From DUZB01 sp964407525 (GTDB lineage Bacteria > Desulfobacterota > DSM-4660 > Desulfatiglandales > Desulfatiglandaceae), in NCBI GenBank assembly GCA_964407525.1, contig CAYOWC010000001.1, positions 1 through 64,000 of the forward strand: DNA of 64,000 nucleotides. Reading direction: 5' to 3'. Position numbers and translations under genes: made by a program. Positions 1 through 8,641 of this stretch are shown here, piece after piece; within the stretch, counting starts at the first letter, position 1, and every line of letters begins with the position of its first letter. Below the pieces are notes generated by a model, which worked only from the letters and a program-made list of their open reading frames with translations, was not told where the DNA came from and made no database searches.

Positions 1-792
1 TTCTGTATTTATCCCTCTGTTTAAAATGCATTTTCCCATCTCGTTATAAACCAGGATGTTAACGGAACGAATAGATGTGTTTGGTGAAGCGAGGAGGTAG
101 CTGCACCGGATAGTTCTGTAGTTTTTTATCCTGAAAGGTTTTCCACGTTTGTAATGGATGGGAACACCGTTCTTAAGAGGTGTTTCCGGATAACTCCAGA
201 ATCCCTGCTGGTTTTCTTCATTGTCTGTTGCAATGGCGAAAACATACCCCGCGATTTGTTGATGCGAAGGATCTTCGTTTGTAATTCTGAAGTGTACCGA
301 TAATTCTTTTCCGTTTCTATTAATGGCAAACTTTTGGATTCCAACCTCTTCTTCCTGTCCAGCCTTTCTTTCGGGGATCCGGTTTTTGGAGAGGTTGGAT
401 TTGTTTACCGTAGCCTGAAGACCCTTTACTTGTTTCTCCTGATACTTTGCATGTTCTAAGTCTCTGTTTTTTTCCTGATCGAGGGCACTTGATTTTGAAA
501 AATCCAATGATTCTTCCATCAGTTTCAGGCTCTCTTTTGTGCTGATAAATTCATCTTCTGTTCTTCGAAGCTGTTCCTGCAGCTTTTCTACAAGCGCCTC
601 CTGGAATTTTCCGGTACGTTTTGTGTCCACGTACAGGGCAAGGCATAGAAATGAGCTTAGAATCCAGAGCCCGATTAAAAAAATGCATCCGAACCACATT
701 CTTGAGGAGATACGAAAGCTCTTGACTTTCCTGGAGCCTTTCGAAATCATGATGGTGAAATGAGATCTCTCAGGAGCCTTTTTCCCTTTCAT
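1..792 (-). CDS. Membrane-anchored coiled-coil protein, 3' end off the window
   Basis: Reading leftward, an open frame starts at ATG 792 and runs past the left edge without a stop. A GTG at 840, in frame and 7 bases after AGG, is an alternative start just after the stop of the upstream prenyltransferase gene, so the two probably form one operon. The protein has a basic N-terminus (KGSRKVKSFRIS), one hydrophobic segment at about residues 35-55, then about 90 charged residues of coiled-coil character (EKLQEQLRRTEDEF), and then a folded domain with beta-type segments (ELSVHFRITNED, GYVFAIATDNE, NGVPIHYKRGKPF). The N-terminal arrangement resembles membrane proteins found near M23 peptidases in Desulfobacterota. 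That comparison is from memory and no function can be assigned. Confidence 0.7.
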   Translation of the reverse strand, partial: MKGKKAPERSHFTIMISKGSRKVKSFRISSRMWFGCIFLIGLWILSSFLCLALYVDTKRTGKFQEALVEKLQEQLRRTEDEFISTKESLKLMEESLDFSKSSALDQEKNRDLEHAKYQEKQVKGLQATVNKSNLSKNRIPERKAGQEEEVGIQKFAINRNGKELSVHFRITNEDPSHQQIAGYVFAIATDNEENQQGFWSYPETPLKNGVPIHYKRGKPFRIKNYRTIRCSYLLASPNTSIRSVNILVYNEMGKCILNRGINTE

Positions 793-852
793 CCGTATCC
801 TGGACCCGGAATCCCATGTCCCTGTTTTCTTGTTTTCCACACCAACACCTGC

Positions 853-1752
853 TCAAAAATTGAAATGGCTTAAGAACACTCCGAGAGAAAGAAACAATCC
901 ATGGACGATCAAGGTCTGGATCGTCAAGGCCTGAGCCGGTATTAATCTATCGTAGGACAGGTATTCTTTCCAGAGTATGCCCATGGCTTTCACGGCCAGT
1001 GGGAGGGCGGCAAAAGAGAGCATAATCAAATAGGTGAATTGAAAGATCCCTATGATGAAAATGACGGAAAAGAAACCGGATATCATGATCAATAGATAGA
1101 AAATCCTTGCCGTTGCGGGGCCTGATCGGACGACGAGATTTCTCTTGCCTGCCTTTTTGTCCGCCTCAAAATCGGGAAACTGGTTAATCCAGATCACCCC
1201 GGAAATGAAAAATCCCTGGGGGCCGCCCAGCATGAATGCAATCCAGTTCAGGCTGCCGGACATGACATAAAAGGTCCCAAGGGTGATCAATGGGCCAAAG
1301 GCAAAAAAAATGATTATTTCTCCCCAACCCCGGTCCATGAGTTTCAACGGAGGCGCCGAATAAGCCCATCCGGCGCCAAGGCCAAGAAGCCCTATAGGGA
1401 TGGCGAGGGGCCTGCCGACAAGTGCCAACCATGCTCCGGTTCCCAGCCCTATGCCGAAAAAAACCAGCGCCATTATCAAGACTGTAACTGCGGGGACTTC
1501 CCCGTCCTGGATAACGCGGCTTCCACCACTGAAGGGGGTAACCCGCATGTTGATCGGGTCGCTTCCTTTTGCATCGAAATAGTCATTCAGAAGGTTTGCC
1601 CCGAGGTGAAGCCCGATAATTCCTGAAATGCAAAGGAAAAAATAAGCGAAAGAAAAACATCCCTGCTCAAAAGCGAATATGGAGCCGATAACCACTGGAA
1701 TCACGGAACCTGCCAGAAAAGGTGCCCTAACTGCCTTCACATAAGGATTCAT
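853..1752 (-). CDS. menA: UbiA-family prenyltransferase, MenA type (1,4-dihydroxy-2-naphthoate)
   Basis: This is an integral membrane prenyltransferase of 299 residues with about eight or nine hydrophobic segments, a usual length for the family. The first Asp-rich site is NLLNDYFDAKGSD at residues 53-65 and the second is NQFPDFEADKKAGKRN at about 190-205. Both bind the Mg-diphosphate of the prenyl donor in UbiA enzymes. The NDYxDxxxGSD form and the following TPFSGGSRVIQDG segment match the MenA branch, which makes demethylmenaquinone from DHNA. A related UbiA enzyme with another aromatic acceptor cannot be excluded, because no other men genes lie nearby. The gene is followed at once by the coiled-coil membrane protein gene on the same strand. 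Confidence 0.75.
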   Translation of the reverse strand: MNPYVKAVRAPFLAGSVIPVVIGSIFAFEQGCFSFAYFFLCISGIIGLHLGANLLNDYFDAKGSDPINMRVTPFSGGSRVIQDGEVPAVTVLIMALVFFGIGLGTGAWLALVGRPLAIPIGLLGLGAGWAYSAPPLKLMDRGWGEIIIFFAFGPLITLGTFYVMSGSLNWIAFMLGGPQGFFISGVIWINQFPDFEADKKAGKRNLVVRSGPATARIFYLLIMISGFFSVIFIIGIFQFTYLIMLSFAALPLAVKAMGILWKEYLSYDRLIPAQALTIQTLIVHGLFLSLGVFLSHFNF

Positions 1753-1915
1753 GGTTGAAAAAAACCTGCATTTAGTGTTTATTCCTGATCGTTGGAATGC
1801 CCCCGTCCACCTGGTGGGTATTCCTGCTTCCTATTCTGATACCTAACAGAACAGGCGTTTTATTTCAACCCGCAGCTGAAGGAGTTAAAGTTTTCATCGG
1901 GTATAAATCAAGGTT

Positions 1916-3127
1916 ATGGATAAAGCATCAGAAAAAACCCATATAGAGAAAACAGAAAAGGAAACGATTCCTTCATTTATGGACCAACTGGGACCCATTC
2001 TTTTTCTGACCAGCATACTATTTTTTAATTTCCTTGGAAGGATTGTTTTTTCTCCATTGATGCCGACTATTGAAAATGACCTCGGTCTGACCCATGCCAA
2101 TGCTGGGATGTTATTTCTTATGATATCTCTTGGATTCTTTTTGTCCCTTATTGGTTCGGGTTTTATTTCCTGTCGCATAGGTCACAAGAAAACTATTGTT
2201 ACTTCAGCTATTGCCGTTGGATTTATGTTGTGGGTACTTTCCACGTGCGAAAATTTGTGGGGAATGCGGGTTGGGATGTTCCTGCTTGGTCTGGGTGCGG
2301 GGCTTTATCTCCCCTCGGGGATTGCATCTGTGACATCTATTGTACAGCCCAGACACTGGGGGAAAGCCCTTGCAGTCCATGAATTGGCGCCGAATCTCAG
2401 TTTCGTTTTAGCCCCTCTCCTTGCAGAAGGGCTCATGAGATGGTTTTCATGGAGGGGAGTCCTTTTATCCCTTGGAATCTGCTGCCTTCTCACGGGAATG
2501 GCTTTTGCGCGATTTGGCAAAGGAGCAGAAGGGTACGGAATGGCGCCAAGTTTTTCGTCTTTCAAGGCGCTGTTCAGGGAACGCTCTTTCTGGATCATGA
2601 TTCTCCTTTTCAGCCTAGGAATTACCGGTACACTGGGAATCTATACCATGTTGCCCCTTTATCTGGTAGCCGAACATGGAATCGAACGAAACTGGGCAAA
2701 TACGGTGGTGGCACTTTCCCGGATTTCCGGACTATTCATGGCTTTCCTGGCGGGGTGGGCAAGTGATCGGGTGGGCCCGAAAAAGGCCATGGGCGTCGTA
2801 TTTCTGATTACGGGTATCCTGACGATTCTTCTTGGTTCGCTCCCCAGTTCCTGGCTGGTTCTGATTATATTCCTGCAGCCTGCTGTTGCAGTATGCTTTT
2901 TCCCTCCAGGATTTGCGGCGCTCTCTTCGATAGGGCCTCCGAACGCTCGCAATGTAGCGGTGTCTCTCACTGTGCCGGCAGCTTTCGTGATAGGTGGAGG
3001 CGCCATTCCCGTGGGAATAGGGATGATGGGGGATGCTGGATCCCTTGGTTTGGGAATCTCTCTGGCAGGTGGACTTGTTGGAATGGGATTTCTGTTGGCT
3101 TTTTTTCTTAAGACTTCCCGTTCATGA
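1916..3127 (+). CDS. Major facilitator superfamily transporter
   Basis: The 403-residue protein has about twelve hydrophobic segments, as expected for MFS secondary transporters. The loop after the second segment carries GSGFISCRIGHKKTIV, a version of the MFS motif A (G-x3-D/S-R-x-G-R/H-K/R). A second copy, GWASDRVGPKKAMG, lies after about residue 270, at the start of the C-terminal half. A charged N-terminal extension of about 25 residues precedes the first segment. It is transcribed away from the menA-like gene, with a 163-bp gap. The substrate cannot be read from the sequence. The family includes organic acid and drug carriers. Confidence 0.85.
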   Translation: MDKASEKTHIEKTEKETIPSFMDQLGPILFLTSILFFNFLGRIVFSPLMPTIENDLGLTHANAGMLFLMISLGFFLSLIGSGFISCRIGHKKTIVTSAIAVGFMLWVLSTCENLWGMRVGMFLLGLGAGLYLPSGIASVTSIVQPRHWGKALAVHELAPNLSFVLAPLLAEGLMRWFSWRGVLLSLGICCLLTGMAFARFGKGAEGYGMAPSFSSFKALFRERSFWIMILLFSLGITGTLGIYTMLPLYLVAEHGIERNWANTVVALSRISGLFMAFLAGWASDRVGPKKAMGVVFLITGILTILLGSLPSSWLVLIIFLQPAVAVCFFPPGFAALSSIGPPNARNVAVSLTVPAAFVIGGGAIPVGIGMMGDAGSLGLGISLAGGLVGMGFLLAFFLKTSRS

Positions 3128-3342
3128 GTTGGGCGAAGTGCTGAATTATTTCGTTTAAACTTGACCCTGAAAGAGAGATATTTTATAAAAATGAGTTTAA
3201 AATCGTCTGGTTTTGTGGGTTTGGATAAGGTGTGCATGAATTTCCTGGAAACGGTCAAATATTCCGGCCATGGAAATGCTGGAGGTTCCTGATTCCGTCT
3301 GACGGCACTGTTTATTAATCAAGAAAAAATCTGGAGGTTGTT

Positions 3343-4509
3343 ATGGGGAAAGTTGGAGTTATAGGAGTGGGGCAAACTCCTTTTGTACGAGGGTATCCCG
3401 GTTCAATCAGAGAACTGGCTTTTGACGGCTTTAAAGATGCATTAGGAGACGCGGACATATCGGCAAAGGATATAGACGCCTCCATTATCTGTTCGGCCCC
3501 CGAATACGATAAACAGAGATCCCCTGCCGGAGTTCTGGCTGAGTATCTCGGCCTTACACCCCAGCCAACATGTTATCTGGAAACACTCTGCTCTTCAAGC
3601 AGTATGGGGTTGCGATATGCCTATTCGCTCGTGAAATCGGGTCTCCACGATGTGGTTGCTGTGATCGGGTTTCAGAAGATGTCCGAGATCTCTTCCGCCG
3701 AATCCCAGGAAAGAATGGGAAGGGGAGGGGACATCCAATGGGAAAGCCCTTTTGGAACGATGATGCCCGCTTATTATGCCATGTATGCCAGAAGACACAT
3801 GGAGGAATATGGAACAACTCCGGAAGATCTGGCTCGTATTCGGGTAAAGGCTGCCACCTATGGGCAGATTAACGAAAAGGCCGTATATAGGAGGCCTGTT
3901 ACTTTTGAGATGTTTTCCGACCCTGAAAGTCCCATGTCGGGGCCTGTTGCGAGCCCTTTGAGGGTAGGGGATTGCTGTGCAAATGCCGACGGGTGTTCCG
4001 TTGTTCTGGTGGCCAGTGAAGAAAGGGCGAAATCCTTGAGTAAAAAGCCGGTCTGGATTTTGGGATTGGGAGCGGCAACGGCCAGTGTTAACCTTGCGGG
4101 GAGGGATCTTTTCTCCGGGCTGAAGGTTGCCAAAGAAGCCGGGGAGCAGGCCTATAAGATGGCGGGCATCACTGCAAAAGATGTGAACGTAGCTGAAGTG
4201 CACGATTGTTTTACCATCGCGGAAATGATGGCCTATGAGAATCTGGGATTTGCCAAGCCGGGTGAAGGCAAGGACCTGATCAAATCAAAGGAGACCTATA
4301 AGGAAGGAAGCATCCCGGTCAATGTGGACGGTGGATTGCTTTCAAAGGGACATCCGATTGGAGCGACCGGCGGTTCTCAGGTCAGGACCATTGTCCTGCA
4401 GTTGCGGGGCGAGGCAGGCGATATGCAGGTGAAAGACCCTGAAATCGGTCTGGTCCATAACATCGGTGGTGTGGGTCTATACGGAAACGTCAGCATTTTC
4501 GGGAGGTAG
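3343..4509 (+). CDS. Thiolase-family acyltransferase (SCP-x/lipid-transfer thiolase type)
   Basis: The 388-residue protein has the non-decarboxylating thiolase fold. The nucleophile Cys is C83 in ETLCSSSSMGL, the first His motif is in AEVHDCFTIAE, and GGLLSKGHPIGATG near residue 340 is the C-terminal catalytic block. The family makes or cleaves beta-ketoacyl-CoA. This branch (SCP-x-like) lacks the second catalytic Cys of the biosynthetic thiolases and usually needs a partner DUF35 subunit, which is encoded here only 4 bases downstream. GGAGG five bases before the ATG supports the start. The substrate is unknown. In this phylum such pairs serve ketone, aromatic or fatty-acid metabolism. Confidence 0.88.
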   Translation: MGKVGVIGVGQTPFVRGYPGSIRELAFDGFKDALGDADISAKDIDASIICSAPEYDKQRSPAGVLAEYLGLTPQPTCYLETLCSSSSMGLRYAYSLVKSGLHDVVAVIGFQKMSEISSAESQERMGRGGDIQWESPFGTMMPAYYAMYARRHMEEYGTTPEDLARIRVKAATYGQINEKAVYRRPVTFEMFSDPESPMSGPVASPLRVGDCCANADGCSVVLVASEERAKSLSKKPVWILGLGAATASVNLAGRDLFSGLKVAKEAGEQAYKMAGITAKDVNVAEVHDCFTIAEMMAYENLGFAKPGEGKDLIKSKETYKEGSIPVNVDGGLLSKGHPIGATGGSQVRTIVLQLRGEAGDMQVKDPEIGLVHNIGGVGLYGNVSIFGR

Positions 4510-4513
4510 AAGC

Positions 4514-4951
4514 ATGGGTAAGAAAAAGAGAGAAGTGGATGACCGATTTAAGAAATTTGGAACAGTAAGCTTTACCTCCATTACAAAGGTGAACGATTTT
4601 ATCAGCTATCTCGAAGATGGGAAAGTCATGGGTACTCGCTGCAATGAATGCGGCCTGTTTTTCTTTCCTCCAAGGGCAGACTGCCATCAATGTCTTACCA
4701 GTGATATGGAGTGGGTTGAAGTATCTGGAAAAGGGAAATTGGTGACCTACAGCAAACTGGAATTCGCTCCTATTGGCTTTGGGGATGACCTGCCCTATGC
4801 CATTGCTGTTTTGGATTATGGAGAGTACAAGATATTTGGAAGAATTTCCAGTGATGTGCCGGAAGACGAAATCCAGGTGGGAATGGACATGACCACGAAG
4901 GCGAATACGCTTTCCAATGGTCAGTTGAATTTCGTGTTTCAAAAGGCGTAA
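4514..4951 (+). CDS. DUF35 zinc-ribbon/OB-fold protein, thiolase partner
   Basis: This is a 145-residue DUF35 (ChsH2/BbsA-like) protein. A rubredoxin-like zinc ribbon, CNECGLFFFPPRADCHQC, is followed by an OB-fold (GKLVTYSKLEF, LPYAIAVLDYGEYKIFGR). DUF35 subunits bind SCP-x-type thiolases and are thought to hold or present the acyl-CoA. The start at 4514 is chosen because GGAGG at the very end of the thiolase gene precedes it. An upstream in-frame start at 4466 would overlap the thiolase and lacks this signal. An intrinsic terminator follows directly, which closes a two-gene operon. Confidence 0.9.
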   Translation: MGKKKREVDDRFKKFGTVSFTSITKVNDFISYLEDGKVMGTRCNECGLFFFPPRADCHQCLTSDMEWVEVSGKGKLVTYSKLEFAPIGFGDDLPYAIAVLDYGEYKIFGRISSDVPEDEIQVGMDMTTKANTLSNGQLNFVFQKA

Positions 4952-4965
4952 AAAGCTTTTTCCCG

Positions 4966-4996
4966 GCCCCTGCCTTCCGGGCAGGGGCTTTTTTTT
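4966..4996 (+). terminator. Rho-independent terminator after thiolase/DUF35
   Basis: A perfect 9-10 bp stem, GCCCCTGCC with GGCAGGGGC, closes a TTCC loop and is followed by eight T residues (4989-4996). It ends the thiolase-DUF35 operon before prmA. Confidence 0.95.
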
Positions 4997-5022
4997 GAAT
5001 CAAAATATAGAGGGTGTTCCCA

Positions 5023-5901
5023 TTGAACCATAACGATTCAGAATGGTTGGAGGTATGTATCGATACGGATCCGGCCGTCCATGACGCACTGACCTCTTTT
5101 CTCTTCGATCTTGGATGTAACGGTGTTGTATCGGAAGATTTCAATGATCATACCCTGAAGGCCTATCTTCCCTTTCGTGAAGACTTTGAAGATCTGAAAA
5201 TCCGCATATACGATTACCTTGCCGAACTGAGAGAAATGTTCCCGGGAACAGTTTTTTCCCGTCTCCTGTTTAACCGGATTGACGACCAAGACTGGGGTGT
5301 TCGGTGGCGTGAGTTTTTCCATCCCGTAGAAGTTTCTCGCCAATTGCTTATTTTGCCCGCCTGGGAACCGATTCCGGAACAGGTTCCCTCCTACGTTATT
5401 CGCATTGATCCCGGCCCTGCATTTGGCACCGGACAACACGCCACGACAAAACTCTGCCTGAGGGCGATAGAGAAATGCTTACCGCAGAAAGCAGTTCCAT
5501 GGACCATGCTTGATGTGGGTACCGGTAGTGGAATTCTGGCCATATATGGAGCGAAGCTCGGAGCGGAGCGGGTGCTTGCCATTGATATTGATTCGGATGC
5601 CATTGACTGGGCTGTGCAGAATATCTCTCTGAACGGGGGATTTGATGCCATTGAACTTTCTATAGAGCCCATTGAAACAGTGGGGTCGACATTCCCATTG
5701 ATCTGCGCAAACCTGATTCTCAGCGAAATCGTGAAACTTCTTCCCCGTCTCTCACGGTTGTTAGAGCCCGGTGGAAGTCTTATCGTATCGGGCATTCTTG
5801 CGGATCAGGTAGACACCGTGAACGATCTGCTCGAAGAGAACAAGCTCTCCTGCTTCGAAACCCTTTACCTCGAGGAGTGGGCCTGTATGATAATTGGATG
5901 A
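5023..5901 (+). CDS. prmA: Ribosomal protein L11 methyltransferase PrmA
   Basis: This SAM-dependent methyltransferase trimethylates ribosomal protein L11. The N-terminal L11-binding part (SEWLEVCIDTDPAVHDALT) is followed by FGTGQHATTKLCL, a PrmA signature, and the Rossmann glycine motif LDVGTGSGILAIYGAKLGA. NLILSEI takes the place of the usual NILA motif. The length of about 292 residues is normal. GAGGG at 5009-5013 lies about 9 bases before the TTG at 5023, which suggests this start, but GTG 5014 in the same frame cannot be excluded. rsmE follows 248 bp downstream, and a prmA-rsmE pairing is common in bacteria. Confidence 0.92.
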   Translation: MNHNDSEWLEVCIDTDPAVHDALTSFLFDLGCNGVVSEDFNDHTLKAYLPFREDFEDLKIRIYDYLAELREMFPGTVFSRLLFNRIDDQDWGVRWREFFHPVEVSRQLLILPAWEPIPEQVPSYVIRIDPGPAFGTGQHATTKLCLRAIEKCLPQKAVPWTMLDVGTGSGILAIYGAKLGAERVLAIDIDSDAIDWAVQNISLNGGFDAIELSIEPIETVGSTFPLICANLILSEIVKLLPRLSRLLEPGGSLIVSGILADQVDTVNDLLEENKLSCFETLYLEEWACMIIG

Positions 5902-6149
5902 AACATCCGATTGCGGATTGCGCCTGCCCGCCATTGCCGTCCCCTGTGCCCATACCCTTTAGGCCTTTAACAGGCGAGGCAGGCGGGCCGGAATGACGGT
6001 ATTTTAGAGCTTCCTGACAATGCTCGTTTCCGTGTCCCGGCATGGGAACGCGGCGCTCAAGTGAAACCTCGTTCGGATTGTTGATTTGCGATTGAAAATA
6101 TCTGAAACCAGTCGTTCTCTGCGCGAGACCTGGGTGAGAAGGTGATAGA
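5902..6149. other. Intergenic segment with GC-rich inverted repeat
   Basis: No gene is seen in this gap. It contains a tandem GATTGCG/GGATTGCG motif just after prmA and GC-rich arms (GCCTGCCCGCC near 5930, GGCAGGCGGGCC near 5980) that can pair imperfectly. This may be a transcript hairpin or a decayed repeat. Confidence 0.5.
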
Positions 6150-6908
6150 GTGAGGCGTTTTTTTGTTGAAGATTTGAGAATTGAAAACGGTTCCTGCGTG
6201 ATCTCGGGGTCCGAAGCACGGCATATGGCGCGAGTTATCCGGATGGGGCGGGGTGACCGGTTTGTGCTCATGGGTGGCAAAGGGGAGCATTTTCTGGCTG
6301 AGATCCGTTCTATTGGCCCGCGCGAAGTGCTGGTCCATATCGAAAAGACGTTGGCCGTTCCGCCTCCTTCGCCTGTTGAAATTACCCTCTGCCAGTCCCT
6401 CTTAAGATCTGCCCCGATGGATTATCTGATCCAGAAGACTTCAGAGTTGGGCGTGGACCGGATTCTTCCTTTTGTCAGTTCAAGGACCGTTGCGAAGATT
6501 TCAGCTGAGAAAGTTGAAAAGAAAGTGGGGCATTGGCAGGGTGTTGCCGTGAGTGCAGCAAAACAGTGTGGAAGGCCTGTGCCAACCCTGATTTCCCCTC
6601 CGGTTTCTCTTCCGGTGTTGCTTGCCGGGTTGTCCGGGGACTGCTCCAGGGTGATCCTGTGGGAAGAGGAAAAAGGGACAGGCCTTAAAGAACTTCTTCA
6701 AAATTCTTCAAAGAGAGAAAAGGCCATCGGTATGATTGGCCCCGAAGGCGGCTTTTCTCCAGAAGAGATCCGGATGTCAAAGGAAGCGAGTTTTATTCCT
6801 GTTTCTATTGGAAAACGGGTCCTGAGGGCGGAAACGGCGGCTTTGACCCTGGTGACTCTGGTTCAGTATGAATGGGGGGACCTGGGCGGAGTTGGAGAGT
6901 TGGTCTGA
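6150..6908 (+). CDS. rsmE: 16S rRNA (uracil1498-N3)-methyltransferase RsmE
   Basis: The 252-residue SPOUT-class methyltransferase methylates U1498 of 16S rRNA. The N-terminal PUA-like part begins RRFFVEDLRIENG and contains SEARHMARVIRMGRGD. The C-terminal knot domain carries MIGPEGGFSPEEI and RVLRAETAALTLV, the SAM-binding loops of RsmE. Initiation is at GTG 6150 after GAAGGTGATA. A strong sigma-70-like promoter for the following arsR gene lies only 20 bases after the stop, so the next operon is likely to be independent. Confidence 0.93.
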   Translation: MRRFFVEDLRIENGSCVISGSEARHMARVIRMGRGDRFVLMGGKGEHFLAEIRSIGPREVLVHIEKTLAVPPPSPVEITLCQSLLRSAPMDYLIQKTSELGVDRILPFVSSRTVAKISAEKVEKKVGHWQGVAVSAAKQCGRPVPTLISPPVSLPVLLAGLSGDCSRVILWEEEKGTGLKELLQNSSKREKAIGMIGPEGGFSPEEIRMSKEASFIPVSIGKRVLRAETAALTLVTLVQYEWGDLGGVGELV

Positions 6909-6928
6909 ACGAAAAGATAGAAACTGTA

Positions 6929-6957
6929 TTGACATTTTGTCGGGGGGATAGTATATT
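6929..6957 (+). promoter_or_regulatory. Sigma-70 promoter of the arsR cassette
   Basis: TTGACA at 6929-6934 and TATATT at 6952-6957 are separated by 17 bases, close to the housekeeping consensus. The position, 26 bases before the arsR start, suggests autorepression by the ArsR protein. No clear operator dyad was identified by eye. Confidence 0.8.
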
Positions 6958-6982
6958 CCTAGCAATGCATACAGGAGCTCCT

Positions 6983-7327
6983 ATGAAAAAATTTATAGAA
7001 GTAACGAAAGCCCTTTCCGACCCCAACCGGGTTAGAATCGTAAAAATGCTCCAACACCGCTCCATGTGTGTGTGTGAGCTTCAGGCAGGGTTAGGTATTT
7101 CTCAGCCAACCGTATCCAAACATCTGAAAATACTGGAAAGAGCCGGTTTGGTTGATTTCAGGAAAGATGGTTTATGGGTAGACTATTTTTTAGCGGATGG
7201 AAATGAAAGTCCTTACGCCGGTGTTCTTCTCGGAAGTCTTAGGCACTGGCTTGAAGATGACGAGTCGGTTTCCAGGATCGTCAAAAAACTTCCTTTAATA
7301 CGTAGGGAAGATATCTGCAAGAAGTGA
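6983..7327 (+). CDS. ArsR/SmtB-family repressor, As(III)-type metal site
   Basis: This 114-residue winged-helix repressor is of normal family length. The helix-turn-helix is ISQPTVSKHLKILERAGLV at about residues 39-57, followed by a beta wing (DFRKDGLWVDYFL). Cys29 and Cys31 in MCVCEL stand where E. coli ArsR has its arsenite ligands in ELCVCDL. The third Cys of the E. coli site is not present in the same place. ATG 6983 is preceded by AGGAG at the right spacing, so longer in-frame starts (6965, 6872) are less likely. It heads a cassette with a permease and thioredoxin-fold proteins, which supports a metalloid- or thiol-sensing role. The true inducer is not shown. Confidence 0.9.
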   Translation: MKKFIEVTKALSDPNRVRIVKMLQHRSMCVCELQAGLGISQPTVSKHLKILERAGLVDFRKDGLWVDYFLADGNESPYAGVLLGSLRHWLEDDESVSRIVKKLPLIRREDICKK

Positions 7328-7428
7328 TTTTTTTTGTGTTTTATATATTTATATATAGCTATTTATAAATTACGTGTTCGGCGGCTCGGCCGCGTGAATA
7401 GAGCGTGCTGGTGAAGGAGTTGTGAACC
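7328..7428 (+). promoter_or_regulatory. AT-rich leader between arsR and the permease
   Basis: This is a run of alternating A/T (TATATATTTATATATAGC) followed by a small GC dyad (GGCGGCTCGGCCGC). It could hold a second promoter or operator for the permease, or a hairpin that tunes expression. This is inference only. Confidence 0.4.
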
Positions 7429-8598
7429 ATGAAAGAACTCTGGAAATTGCTGATTATTGTGCTGACATTTGTAGCAGCCTATTATGTCCCCTGGGCGGAT
7501 CCTGTTATTCGCCGGTCAGGCCTGGAGGCTTTTCTAATGCTCCAGGAATACGCCCGGCAACATGTCTTGACCTGCCTCATCCCCGCATTTTTCATCGCGG
7601 GGGCCATTGCCGTCTTTGTGTCCCAGGCTTCGGTTCTCAAATATTTCGGGGCTACTGCCAAGAAGATTTTGTCCTATTCAGTGGCCTCCGTTTCAGGAAC
7701 GGTTCTTGCGGTTTGTTCCTGCACGGTGTTACCGCTTTTCGCGGGGATCTATACACGGGGGGCCGGCATCGGACCGGCAACAGCGTTTCTCTATTCAGGT
7801 CCGGCCATTAATGTACTGGCTATTGTGCTTACGGCCAGGATTCTGGGTTGGGAATTGGGTTTGGCCAGGGCCATTGGCGCCATTGTGTTTGCGATCATCA
7901 CAGGTCTGCTTATGGCCTTCATCTTTCGAAAGGACGACGCAGAAAGGGCAAAAGGGGAGATATTTCTCCCGGAAGATGAGGGACAGGGACGAACCCTTAC
8001 CCAAGATGCCGTTTTCATGCTCACCATGGTGCTCATCCTTATTTTTGCTGCCTTTGCCAGACCGGCCGAAGGGTCAAGCGGGGTATGGCCGGCTATTTTT
8101 GCTGCCAAATGGTATGTCACCGTCGGGCTGCTGATCATTCTGGGTTTCATGCTCAAGGCCTGGTTCATCAAGGAGGAGCGAGTGACTTGGGTCCAGTCTA
8201 CCTGGGGATTCATGAAACAAATCTTCCCTCTCCTTGGCGCCGGCGTTCTCGTGGCAGGATTCATGCTGGGAAGACCCGGGCATGCCGCCCTGATTCCCGA
8301 CCAGTATATCGAGGGACTCGTTGGGGGAAACTCCCTGTGGGCCAATCTCTTCGCAGCGGTTTCCGGCGCCCTCATGTATTTTGCGACGCTCACAGAAGTA
8401 CCTATTCTCCAAGGCCTCATCGGTGCGGGCATGGGAAAAGGTCCGGCGCTCTCCCTGATGCTTGCAGGCCCAGCTCTATCTCTTCCCAACATGCTGGTGA
8501 TTGGAGGAGTCATGGGCGCAAAAAAGACGGCGGTTTTCTGCACGATTATTGTGATATTGTCCACCATTGCAGGGATGCTCTACGGATGGCTCATATGA
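7429..8598 (+). CDS. ArsP-type permease (PF03773, DUF318)
   Basis: The 389-residue integral membrane protein has about ten hydrophobic segments. The family signature is AVCSCTVLPLFAGIYTRGAG, with Cys96 and Cys98, and the second half contains a related block around ALMYFATLTEVPILQGL. Characterised relatives include ArsP, which exports trivalent organoarsenicals, and SO_0444-type permeases linked to metal efflux. The start is supported by AAGGAG nine bases upstream. The gene lies directly after arsR and before genes for CXXC thioredoxin-fold proteins, so a permease acting on a thiol-reactive metal(loid) is likely. The substrate itself is inferred. Confidence 0.88.
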   Translation: MKELWKLLIIVLTFVAAYYVPWADPVIRRSGLEAFLMLQEYARQHVLTCLIPAFFIAGAIAVFVSQASVLKYFGATAKKILSYSVASVSGTVLAVCSCTVLPLFAGIYTRGAGIGPATAFLYSGPAINVLAIVLTARILGWELGLARAIGAIVFAIITGLLMAFIFRKDDAERAKGEIFLPEDEGQGRTLTQDAVFMLTMVLILIFAAFARPAEGSSGVWPAIFAAKWYVTVGLLIILGFMLKAWFIKEERVTWVQSTWGFMKQIFPLLGAGVLVAGFMLGRPGHAALIPDQYIEGLVGGNSLWANLFAAVSGALMYFATLTEVPILQGLIGAGMGKGPALSLMLAGPALSLPNMLVIGGVMGAKKTAVFCTIIVILSTIAGMLYGWLI

Positions 8599-8599
8599 T

Positions 8600-8626
8600 A
8601 CCTAAAAGCTAATTGCAACTTTTAGG
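8600..8626. repeat. 27-bp palindromic fragment of the ACCTAAAAGC repeat family
   Basis: Two bases after the permease stop, CCTAAAAG and CTTTTAGG form a hairpin around GCTAATTGCAA. The segment is nearly identical to the right terminus of the 178-bp elements at 20948-21125 and 28608-28785, so it looks like a minimal or remnant member of that family. Confidence 0.7.
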
Positions 8627-8641
8627 CAAAAGAGAAAGATC

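Noticed and set aside
126..344. 72-codon frame read as a small gene on the minus strand
   Set aside because: The edge-truncated gene in another minus-strand frame covers it completely and has a coherent domain plan.
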